A program made the position numbers and the translations under genes. Positions 44,567-51,854 of a stretch of 64,000 nucleotides of DNA are shown piece by piece. The notes beneath the pieces are model-generated. The model did no database searches, was not told the origin of the DNA, and worked only from the letters and a program-made list of their open reading frames with translations. This DNA comes from Agromyces badenianii (lineage in GTDB: Bacteria; Actinomycetota; Actinomycetes; Actinomycetales; Microbacteriaceae): NCBI RefSeq assembly GCF_003070885.1, contig NZ_CP028913.1, positions 1,054,001-1,118,000 on the forward strand. The letters are read 5' to 3'. Within the stretch, counting starts at the first letter, position 1; every line of letters begins with the position of its first letter.

Positions 44567-46048
44567 GTGCGCATGCTCGTCACCGGCGCGACCGGATACA
44601 TCGGAGGGCGGCTCGTTCCGAGACTCCTCGCGGCCGGGCACGACGTCCGCGTGCTCGTCCGCCGGCCCGAACGTCTGCGCGACGTGCCGTGGCGGCGCGA
44701 CGTCGACGTCGTCGCGGGCGACCTCGACGACCGGGCATCCGTCGACGCCGCGATGGAGGGCATCGAGGTCGTGTACTACCTGGTGCACTCCATGGGCGGG
44801 CGCGGCGACTTCGAGTCGACCGAGCTCAGCATCGCCTCGAACGTCGCGGATTCGGCCCGTGGACACGGGGTCGCCCGCATCGTCTACCTCGGCGGCCTGC
44901 ATCCCGACGGCGAGCGTCTCTCGCGTCACCTCCGTTCGCGTGCGCAGGTGGGCGAGATCCTGCTCGCCTCGGGCGTGCCGACGATCGTGCTGCAGGCGGG
45001 GGTGATCATCGGTTCGGGGTCGACCTCGTTCGAGATGATCCGGCATCTGACCGAGGTGCTCCCGTACATGCCCGCGCCGCGCTGGGTGCGCAGTTTCATC
45101 CAGCCGATCGCGGTGCGCGACGTGCTGCACTACCTGATCCAGTCGGCCGAGGCGCCGCACGACGTGAGTCGGGCCTTCGACATCGGCGGTCCCGACATCT
45201 TCCGCTACGGGCAGCTCATGAACGGGTACGCGGTCGAGGCGGGGCTGCCGCAGCGTCCGATCGCCGCGCTCCCGGTGCTCACCCCGTGGCTCGCCGGGCA
45301 ATGGGTGAACCTCGTGACTCCGATCCCGCGCCGGCTCGCCGTGCCGATCATCGAGTCCCTCCAGTTCGACTGCGTGATGCGTGAGCACGACATCGACCAG
45401 GTCATCCCGCCGCCGCCCGAAGGGCTGCTTCCGTACCGTGACGCGGTTCGGCTCGCGCTCGAGCGGGAGCGAGCGGGCGAGGTGGAGACGAGCTGGCGCA
45501 ACGCCGAGGTGGCCGGAGCCCCGAGCGACCCCCTGCCGAGCGACCCCGAGTGGGCGGGGCATACGGTCTACGTCGACGAACGAGCGCGTCGCACCTCGGC
45601 ACCCGCACCCGACCTCTGGCGCGTCATCGAGGGAGTCGGGGGTGAGAACGGCTGGTACTCGTTCCCCCTCGCCTGGGCGCTTCGCGGGTGGCTCGACAAG
45701 CTGAGCGGCGGCGTCGGGCTCCGACGAGGGCGGCGCGACCCCGAGACGCTGCACGTCGGCGACGCCGTCGACTTCTGGCGGGTCGAAGCGATCGAGCGGG
45801 GGAGCTTCCTCCGGCTCCGTGCCGAGATGAGAGTGCCCGGCCGGGCCTGGCTGGAACTGGCGGCCGTGCCGTCGGGCGGCGGCGCCGACTACCGCCAGCG
45901 CGCGGTCTTCTTCCCGAAGGGGCTTTCGGGCCGTCTGTACTGGTGGGCGATCCTCCCGTTCCACGGGGTCATCTTCGCGGGCATGGCGAACCGCATCACC
46001 GCCGAGGCCGGGGCGACGCGCGTCGACCCTCGCGACTCCGAGGAGTGA
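44567..46048 (+). CDS. NAD(P)-binding SDR-type protein with C-terminal DUF2867
   Basis: A 493-residue fusion. The N-terminus is an atypical extended SDR (MLVTGATGYIGGRLVPRLLA, VYYLVHSMGGRGDF). The C-terminal part, from about residue 340, is DUF2867 (GENGWYSFPLAWALRGWLDKL, LHVGDAVDFWRVEAIE). GAGGAGG lies 6 bases before a GTG at 44567; an ATG two codons on is also possible. Proteins of this build occur widely in actinobacteria, and their substrate is unknown. The gene starts 28 bases after the small protein gene and may belong to the same operon. Confidence 0.88.
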   Translation: MRMLVTGATGYIGGRLVPRLLAAGHDVRVLVRRPERLRDVPWRRDVDVVAGDLDDRASVDAAMEGIEVVYYLVHSMGGRGDFESTELSIASNVADSARGHGVARIVYLGGLHPDGERLSRHLRSRAQVGEILLASGVPTIVLQAGVIIGSGSTSFEMIRHLTEVLPYMPAPRWVRSFIQPIAVRDVLHYLIQSAEAPHDVSRAFDIGGPDIFRYGQLMNGYAVEAGLPQRPIAALPVLTPWLAGQWVNLVTPIPRRLAVPIIESLQFDCVMREHDIDQVIPPPPEGLLPYRDAVRLALERERAGEVETSWRNAEVAGAPSDPLPSDPEWAGHTVYVDERARRTSAPAPDLWRVIEGVGGENGWYSFPLAWALRGWLDKLSGGVGLRRGRRDPETLHVGDAVDFWRVEAIERGSFLRLRAEMRVPGRAWLELAAVPSGGGADYRQRAVFFPKGLSGRLYWWAILPFHGVIFAGMANRITAEAGATRVDPRDSEE

Positions 46049-46167
46049 ACCCGCTCGCCGCCGAGGTCTGATGTGCCGCGAACTGGAGACAACGAAACGG
46101 TAACGGGCTTGCTAGCGAGCCTCTGCTGGCTGGCCGTCACGGCGCCCGGCACCTGACCGGCGTGTTC

Positions 46168-46716
46168 TCAGTCGGCGGATGCCGCGGCGACGCCGAACTC
46201 TGCGGCGGCGTCGGCGAAGACGCGGTGCATGCCGGGGGAGAACAGCACGAACCGGATGAGCTCGGGCGCCCGCGCAGCGGCGGCGGTCGAGAGCGCGACG
46301 CGGGCGGCATCGGCCGCCGGCCAGCCGTAGACGCCGGCCGAGACGGCGGGCAGTGCCACTGAGGCGGCCCCGAGCGACGCGGCGAGGGCGAGCGAGTTGC
46401 GGTACGCGGCGGCGAGCAGCAGACGCCGGGCGCCGGCCTCGGGTCGGGGGCCGGGCCACACCGGGCCGACGGTGTGGATCACCCATCGCGCCGGCAGCCG
46501 CCCGGCGCCCGTCGCCACGGCGTCGCCGGTGGGCAGGCCGTCGGGCAGGCGGCTCTCACGAAGGCGGCGGCACTCCGCGAGGATCTCGGGTCCGCCGGCG
46601 GCGTGGATCGCGCCGTCGACACCTCCGCCGCCGAGCAGCGAGGAATTGGCCGCGTTCACGATCGCGTCGACCCGCTGCACGGTGATGTCGCCCGTGACCA
46701 GTTCGATGCGCGGCAT
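46168..46716 (-). CDS. Macrodomain protein, O-acetyl-ADP-ribose deacetylase type
   Basis: A 182-residue macrodomain of the MacroD/YmdB type, which removes the acetyl group from O-acetyl-ADP-ribose or mono-ADP-ribose from proteins. It has the ligand-binding [23 protein letters not shown] with Asn21, Asn24 and Asp34, then IHTVGPVW and [13 protein letters not shown]. It begins 8 bases after the end of the csoR-like gene on the same strand, so both are probably cotranscribed. A macrodomain behind a metal repressor is unusual. Confidence 0.93.
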   Translation of the reverse strand: MPRIELVTGDITVQRVDAIVNAANSSLLGGGGVDGAIHAAGGPEILAECRRLRESRLPDGLPTGDAVATGAGRLPARWVIHTVGPVWPGPRPEAGARRLLLAAAYRNSLALAASLGAASVALPAVSAGVYGWPAADAARVALSTAAAARAPELIRFVLFSPGMHRVFADAAAEFGVAAASAD

Positions 46717-46724
46717 CCGCTCGC

Positions 46725-47003
46725 CTACCCGCGGTTGTTGGAGAGCTCGAAGATGCGCACGAGTTCGGCCACCGCCGCTTCGCGCTGCTCGCCGCCCGCC
46801 TCGTACATCTCGGTCACGTGGGTTCGCAGGTGGTTCTCGACGAGGAGCTTGTTGAGTGACGCCAGCGACTTCTGCACGGCGAGGGAGAGCGTGATGATGT
46901 CGACGCAGTAGTCGTCGTTCTCGATCATCTTCTCGATGCCGCGCAATTGGCCCTCGATGATCTTCGTGCGGTGCAGTGCGCGCTTCTTGATGTCCTCGAT
47001 CAC
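46725..47003 (-). CDS. csoR: CsoR/RcnR-family metal-sensing repressor with C-H-H ligand set
   Basis: A 92-residue all-helical repressor (DUF156). Cys33 (YCVDIIT), His58 and His62 (NHLRTHV) fill the three ligand positions where copper sensors of the M. tuberculosis type have Cys-His-Cys. It faces a copper P-type ATPase, so copper is the likely signal, but the third ligand is His, as in RcnR-type nickel/cobalt sensors. The GTG start is 6 bases from TATCCT, a leaderless layout. The operator at 47032-47046 covers its -35 region, so it should repress itself. Confidence 0.9.
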   Translation of the reverse strand: MIEDIKKRALHRTKIIEGQLRGIEKMIENDDYCVDIITLSLAVQKSLASLNKLLVENHLRTHVTEMYEAGGEQREAAVAELVRIFELSNNRG

Positions 47004-47009
47004 GTAGAC

Positions 47010-47015
47010 AGGATA
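47010..47015 (-). promoter_or_regulatory. -10 box of leaderless csoR transcript
   Basis: TATCCT on the minus strand, 6 bases before the GTG. The position of the -35 (about 47033-47038) falls inside the operator. Confidence 0.6.
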
Positions 47016-47021
47016 CCTCGC

Positions 47022-47050
47022 TTGCCAATGATACCCCCTAGGGGTACGGT
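47022..47050 (+). promoter_or_regulatory. copA promoter with operator in its spacer
   Basis: TTGCCA (47022-47027), 17 bases, TACGGT (47045-47050). The CsoR-type inverted repeat lies between the two boxes. The transcript would start about 25 bases before the copA ATG. Confidence 0.65.
47032..47046. promoter_or_regulatory. CsoR-type operator
   Basis: TACCCC-CTA-GGGGTA, an inverted repeat with a G-tract/C-tract core typical of CsoR/RcnR family sites. It is shared by the divergent csoR and copA promoters. Confidence 0.72.
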
Positions 47051-47079
47051 TGGGATTCGGCGACGACAGGGAGAGACGG

Positions 47080-49353
47080 ATGACGCTGCAGCACGAGACC
47101 CGCACGATCGACCTCGGCATCGAGGGCATGACGTGCGCGAGCTGCGTCTCCCGCGTCGAGAAACGGCTGGGCCGGCTCGACGGCGTCGAAGCGTCGGTCA
47201 ACCTGGCGACCGAGAAGGCACGAGTGCATTTCCCTGCGGCCATCTCGATCGACGAGCTGCTCGAGGCCGTGCGCGCAGCCGGCTACCGGGCGAGCGTGTC
47301 GGCCGCAAGCGCGGCGCCAGCGGCGCCGGCCGCGGCCACGGTGTCGGCGGCAGGCCCGGCGCCCGACGCAGACCGGGCGCACGCGGCATCCGACCCGCTG
47401 CTCACCCGACTCGTGATCTCGGCCGTGCTCACCGTGCCCGTCGTCGTGCTCGCCATGGTTCCGGCGCTGCAGTTCCCCTTCTGGCAGTGGCTCTCGCTCG
47501 TGCTCGCGGCGCCGGTCGTCGTGTGGGGCGGATGGCCGTTCCACCGCGCCGCGGCCGTGAACCTGCGACACGGTGCCCTCACGATGGACACCCTCGTCTC
47601 GCTCGGCACGCTCACGGCGTTCGCCTGGTCGCTGTGGTCGCTCTTCTTCGGTCACGCCGGGATGCCCGGCATGACCCACGAGTGGACCTTCGGCGTGCGC
47701 GGCACGCCCGGCGGCGACATCTACCTCGAGGTCGCCGCGGGCGTCATCACGATCCTGCTGCTCGGCCGCGTGCTCGAGGCGCGCTCGAAACGACGCGCCG
47801 GCCAGTCGCTGCGCACGCTCCTCGACCTCGCGCCGCTCGAGGTCTCCGTGCTGCGGGGCGGCGATCGCGACGAACACGAGGAACGCGTGACGGTCGCGGG
47901 GCTCCGCCCGGGCGACCGCTTCGTCGTTCGCCCCGGCGAGCGCATCGCGGCCGACGGCGTCGTCGTGCGCGGCGAGGCCGGCGTCGACGAGAGCATGCTG
48001 ACCGGAGAGCCCGCCCCGGTCGATGCGCGGCCCGGCAGTGCCGTGACGGCGGCGACCATCGTGCACGGCGGCAGCCTCGTGGTCGAGGCGAGGCGCGTCG
48101 GCGCCGACACCCGGCTCGCCCAGATCGCCCGGCTCGTCGAAGACGCCCAGCTCGGCACGTCTCGCGCCCAGCGCCTGGCCGACCGCATCTCCGCGGTGTT
48201 CGTGCCGATCGTCATCGTGCTCGCAGCGGCGACCGCGATCGTCTGGGTCGCCACCGGCAGCCCCGTCGAGCAGGCCGTCACCGCCGCGGTCGCCGTGCTC
48301 GTCATCGCGTGCCCGTGCGCGCTCGGTCTCGCGACCCCGGTGGCGATCCTCGTCGGCACCGGTCGCGGCGCCGAGCGGGGCATCCTGATCACCGGACCCG
48401 AGGCGCTCGACCGTGCCGGCGATGTCGACACGATCCTCCTCGACAAGACCGGCACGCTCACGACCGGACGCATGAGCGTCACCCGGGTCACCGTCGCCGA
48501 CGGCGTCGATGCGGCGCACGCCGTCGGCATCGCCGCGGCGCTCGAGCGCGGATCGGAGCACCCGATCGCCCGGGCGATCGTCGAAGCGGCGGATGCCTCG
48601 GGCTCCGCCGCCGGCGGCGCCCGAGCGAACGGATTCCGCGCCCACGCGGGGCTCGGGGTCGACGGCGTGGTCGACGGCGTGGCGACCGCGGCGGGGCGAC
48701 CCGGGTTCCTGACCGAGCTCGGCTTCCTCATGCCGACCGGGCTCGCGCGGCGCGCGGCGGACTCCGACGACACGATCGTCGCCGTCGGCTGGGCGGGCGA
48801 GGTGCGGGCGGTGATCGAGGTCGGGGACACGGTGCGGGATGGCGCCCGCGAGGCGATCGAGCGGCTTCGCTCGCTCGGCCTGCGCCCGGCCCTCGTGACC
48901 GGCGACGCGGAGCGCCCGGCGGCTCGGGTCGCCGCGCAGCTCGGCATCGACGAGGTGCACGCCGGGGTGAGCCCAGAGGGCAAGCTCGAGATCGTGCGCG
49001 CAGCGCAGTCGCGCGGGCACCGGGTCGCGATGGTCGGCGACGGCGTGAACGACGCCGCCGCGCTCGCCGCGGCAGACCTCGGCATCGCGATGGGCGGCGG
49101 CACCGATGCCGCAGCCTCGGCGAGCGACCTCGCCCTCACCCGAGACGAGCCCGGAGCGATCGCCGACGCCGTCTCGCTCGCTCGGGCGACGCTGCGCACC
49201 ATCCGGGGCAATCTGTTCTGGGCCTTCGCCTACAACGTCGCCGCGATCCCGCTGGCGGCGGCGGGCTTCCTGAACCCCATGATCGCGGGCGCGGCCATGG
49301 CGTTCTCGAGCGTGTTCGTCGTGCTCAACAGCCTGCGGCTGCGTCGGGCCTGA
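47080..49353 (+). CDS. copA: Copper-exporting P1B-type ATPase
   Basis: A 757-residue heavy-metal ATPase that pumps Cu(I) out of the cytosol. An N-terminal HMA domain has GMTCASC (Cys19, Cys22). The membrane CPC motif is at 411-413 (ACPCALGLATPVA), the phosphorylated Asp455 lies in DKTGTLTTG, and GDGVNDAAALAAADLG is the hinge motif. The ATG at 47080 follows GGGAGAG; an upstream ATG at 47050 in the same frame lies within the -10 box, so it was rejected. It is divergent from the csoR-like gene. Six to eight hydrophobic helices are visible. Confidence 0.95.
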   Translation: MTLQHETRTIDLGIEGMTCASCVSRVEKRLGRLDGVEASVNLATEKARVHFPAAISIDELLEAVRAAGYRASVSAASAAPAAPAAATVSAAGPAPDADRAHAASDPLLTRLVISAVLTVPVVVLAMVPALQFPFWQWLSLVLAAPVVVWGGWPFHRAAAVNLRHGALTMDTLVSLGTLTAFAWSLWSLFFGHAGMPGMTHEWTFGVRGTPGGDIYLEVAAGVITILLLGRVLEARSKRRAGQSLRTLLDLAPLEVSVLRGGDRDEHEERVTVAGLRPGDRFVVRPGERIAADGVVVRGEAGVDESMLTGEPAPVDARPGSAVTAATIVHGGSLVVEARRVGADTRLAQIARLVEDAQLGTSRAQRLADRISAVFVPIVIVLAAATAIVWVATGSPVEQAVTAAVAVLVIACPCALGLATPVAILVGTGRGAERGILITGPEALDRAGDVDTILLDKTGTLTTGRMSVTRVTVADGVDAAHAVGIAAALERGSEHPIARAIVEAADASGSAAGGARANGFRAHAGLGVDGVVDGVATAAGRPGFLTELGFLMPTGLARRAADSDDTIVAVGWAGEVRAVIEVGDTVRDGAREAIERLRSLGLRPALVTGDAERPAARVAAQLGIDEVHAGVSPEGKLEIVRAAQSRGHRVAMVGDGVNDAAALAAADLGIAMGGGTDAAASASDLALTRDEPGAIADAVSLARATLRTIRGNLFWAFAYNVAAIPLAAAGFLNPMIAGAAMAFSSVFVVLNSLRLRRA

Positions 49354-49446
49354 TTGGATCCGCCGGGCCTGATCGGTTTCGCCGGGCGGCCTGAGCGCTC
49401 GGTCCACGAGTGCGTGCAGGCGGCGCGTTCGCGCCGCGCGCCGCGC

Positions 49447-49452
49447 TAGCGT
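49447..49452 (+). promoter_or_regulatory. -10 box of leaderless DUF2207 gene
   Basis: TAGCGT, 6 bases before the ATG at 49459. Confidence 0.57.
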
Positions 49453-49458
49453 AAGGGC

Positions 49459-51405
49459 ATGCGCAGCCACCGTCCCGCCGCACTGCTCGCCGCCGCGATC
49501 GCCGCCACGGGGCTCTTCGTGGCGCTGGGTGCCGGAGCCTCCGCGTTCGGCGGCGAGGCGTCGTCCGGCAATCCTGAGGCTCGAGCGGGCACCGAGCCCG
49601 CGGTGTCCGTGGTCGGAGCCGTCGCGGGCGGCGTCGACGACTTCACGTTCGACTCCTTCGACGCGGTCTACGAGCTCTCACGCGACGAGGGCGGGCACTC
49701 GGTGCTCGACACGACGGAGACGATCGTCGCCCGGTTCCCCGAAATCGACCAGAACCGCGGCATCCGCCGAGCGATCCCGAGTTCCTACCGTGGACACCCG
49801 ACCGACATCGAGCAGATCACCGTGACCGACGCGAGCGGTGCCGCACGGTCGTTCGAGGTCGAAGAAGACGACGACGACGAGGACTTCGTGTACATCACGA
49901 TCCGCGCCGACGGCTACGTGCACGGCGTGCAGAGCTACGTGATCGACTATCGGCAGCACAACGTCACGCTGCAGCCCGACGACGCCGCGATCGACGAGTT
50001 CTACTGGGACGTGAACGGAACGGGGTGGGCGCAGCCCTTCGGCCGGGTCAGCGCCGAGCTGCGCCTGAGCGACGACGTGGCGGCCGCGTTCACCGGCGCG
50101 GTCGCCTGCTACCAGGGCGGGAGCGGTTCGGCCGCGAGCTGCGACTCGATCGAGATCGCCGAGTCGCAGCCTCCGGTCATCACGGCCGAGGCCCTCGACC
50201 TCGGCCCGTTCGAGAACCTCACGATCGCGGCCGCCTTCACCGAGGGCACGTTCGTGCCCCGTGACGAGTCGTTCGGTTCGTCACCGGCCGCGATCGCTGC
50301 GGCCGTCGCCGCCGGGCTCGCCGCACTCGCCGCCGGCGTCGCAGCGTTCCTGCGCGGCACCCGCTGGCGGAGCCATCCCGGCCGGGGCACGATCATCGCC
50401 CAGTACGAGCCGCCGGCCGGCGTCTCGACGATGGTCGCCGCCGAACTGGTCGGGCGACCGGACAAGGGCGTCACGGCCACGATCCTCGATCGGGCGGTCG
50501 CCGGGCAGCTGCGCATCGTCGAATCCGGTCGCAAGGAGTACGCGGTCGAGTATCGAGGCGCAGCGGCGAGCCCGGCCGATGTCGACGCCGAGGCCGTCGT
50601 CGCCGCCCTCTTCGATGATCGTCACGAGGGCGCCCGGCGTGAGCTCACGAGCGACACGGCGCTCGGCAAGCGTCTGCTGGCACTCCGCCAGGCGGTCAGG
50701 AAGCAGGTGCTGGCAACAGGACTCCGCCGGACCCCGCGGGTGGCACCACGTGTGCTCCTCGCCGCGGTCGCCTTCGTCGGCGCCCTGGTCTCTCTGATCA
50801 CCGGCATCATCGCGCTCGAGAACCAGATGGGCGGGTTCTGGCCGGCGGCGTGCTTCATCGTCGCGATCCTCGCCGCGATCGCGACGCTCGTGATGGTCGT
50901 CGAAGTGCGCCAGTTCACCGAGAGCGGCCGGGCGATCCGTGACCACCTCGAGGGCCTGCGCCTCTACATCCGCCTCGCGGAGGCCGATCGGCTCCGCGTG
51001 CTGCAGAGCCCGAGCGGTGCGCTTCGGGTGCAGCAGCCCGCGGCATCCGCTGTGCCGGTTCCGGCGACGGATGCCACGGGCGCGCCGGCGACGCCCTCTC
51101 GACTCGACCCGGTGACCGTCTTGAAGCTCAATGAGCGCCTGCTGCCGTATGCGGTGCTCTTCGGCCTCGAGCGCGACTGGAGCCGGGAGCTCTCGGCGCT
51201 CTACGAACAGGTGGGCGCCGAACCGTCCTGGTACGCCGGACGCGACGGCTTCAACGCCGGGCTGCTCGCCGCCGGCGTGGCGTCGTTCGCGTCGGCCTCG
51301 AGCACCTCGTGGTCGGGTTCGAGCTCGAGTTCGTCGTCGAGCGGCTCGGGCGGCGGCGGTTCATCCGGCGGCGGCGGCGGTGGCGGCGGTGGCGGCGGCG
51401 TCTGA
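49459..51405 (+). CDS. DUF2207 family membrane protein
   Basis: A 648-residue exported membrane protein: a signal peptide (LLAAAIAATGLFVALGAGASA), an extracytoplasmic beta-rich DUF2207 domain of about 230 residues, a hydrophobic helix near 275-300, a second pair of helices near 430-480, and a C-terminal Ser/Gly tail ending in about ten glycines. This is the usual order in the family. Function is unknown. Its own leaderless promoter precedes it by 6 bases, and 105 bases separate it from copA. Confidence 0.9.
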   Translation: MRSHRPAALLAAAIAATGLFVALGAGASAFGGEASSGNPEARAGTEPAVSVVGAVAGGVDDFTFDSFDAVYELSRDEGGHSVLDTTETIVARFPEIDQNRGIRRAIPSSYRGHPTDIEQITVTDASGAARSFEVEEDDDDEDFVYITIRADGYVHGVQSYVIDYRQHNVTLQPDDAAIDEFYWDVNGTGWAQPFGRVSAELRLSDDVAAAFTGAVACYQGGSGSAASCDSIEIAESQPPVITAEALDLGPFENLTIAAAFTEGTFVPRDESFGSSPAAIAAAVAAGLAALAAGVAAFLRGTRWRSHPGRGTIIAQYEPPAGVSTMVAAELVGRPDKGVTATILDRAVAGQLRIVESGRKEYAVEYRGAAASPADVDAEAVVAALFDDRHEGARRELTSDTALGKRLLALRQAVRKQVLATGLRRTPRVAPRVLLAAVAFVGALVSLITGIIALENQMGGFWPAACFIVAILAAIATLVMVVEVRQFTESGRAIRDHLEGLRLYIRLAEADRLRVLQSPSGALRVQQPAASAVPVPATDATGAPATPSRLDPVTVLKLNERLLPYAVLFGLERDWSRELSALYEQVGAEPSWYAGRDGFNAGLLAAGVASFASASSTSWSGSSSSSSSSGSGGGGSSGGGGGGGGGGGV

Positions 51406-51421
51406 CGACCGATCGCACCGG

Positions 51422-51628
51422 TCATTCGCCGGCGGCGGACTCGCCTTCGTCGGCCAGGTCGACCCGGCGTTCCTCGTCGATGCCCGGTGTCTCGTCGGCG
51501 AGGCTGTCGTCGAGTGAACGTTCGTCGTCGTCGGCCACCTCATCGACCTCGTCGAACTCGGTGTCCTGTGCCACGGTGAATTCGTCATCGGGTGCGACGT
51601 CGTTCCCGGATCCTGCGCGATCGTCCAT
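51422..51628 (-). CDS. Small acidic hypothetical protein
   Basis: A 68-residue protein with about 28 Asp/Glu and no hydrophobic segment. It lies convergent to the DUF2207 gene. Support for the start is a TACCCT box exactly 6 bases before the ATG, the leaderless layout seen for many genes of this window. No domain is recognised. It resembles the small acidic protein at 19875 in composition, but not in sequence. Confidence 0.55.
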   Translation of the reverse strand: MDDRAGSGNDVAPDDEFTVAQDTEFDEVDEVADDDERSLDDSLADETPGIDEERRVDLADEGESAAGE

Positions 51629-51634
51629 GAGGCA

Positions 51635-51640
51635 AGGGTA
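51635..51640 (-). promoter_or_regulatory. -10 box of leaderless small acidic protein gene
   Basis: TACCCT on the minus strand, 6 bases before the ATG. Confidence 0.5.
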
Positions 51641-51854
51641 GGCCTGTCGCAGCGATCACGCACCGGGTTGACGCTAGACTGGGGTCGCGCACGGCGAATC
51701 CGTTCTTCGGCCGACCGCGTGAGCCAGGGCTCACGCGATGCTCGGTTCGGGATTCGTGCACCGCGCGCCACCGATTCGTTCGGGGCGACCGGGGCCTCGA
51801 TCATCGGGTGATGTCGAGGGGTGTGCCGGATTCGGCCCAGATACTGGAGGACCA

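Noticed and set aside
47050..47079. Upstream ATG start for copA
   Set aside because: It lies at the end of the promoter -10 box, so it would precede the expected transcript start.
51311..51405. Poly-glycine end of the DUF2207 gene as a frameshift or assembly slip
   Set aside because: Ser/Gly tails ending in a glycine run are normal in this family.
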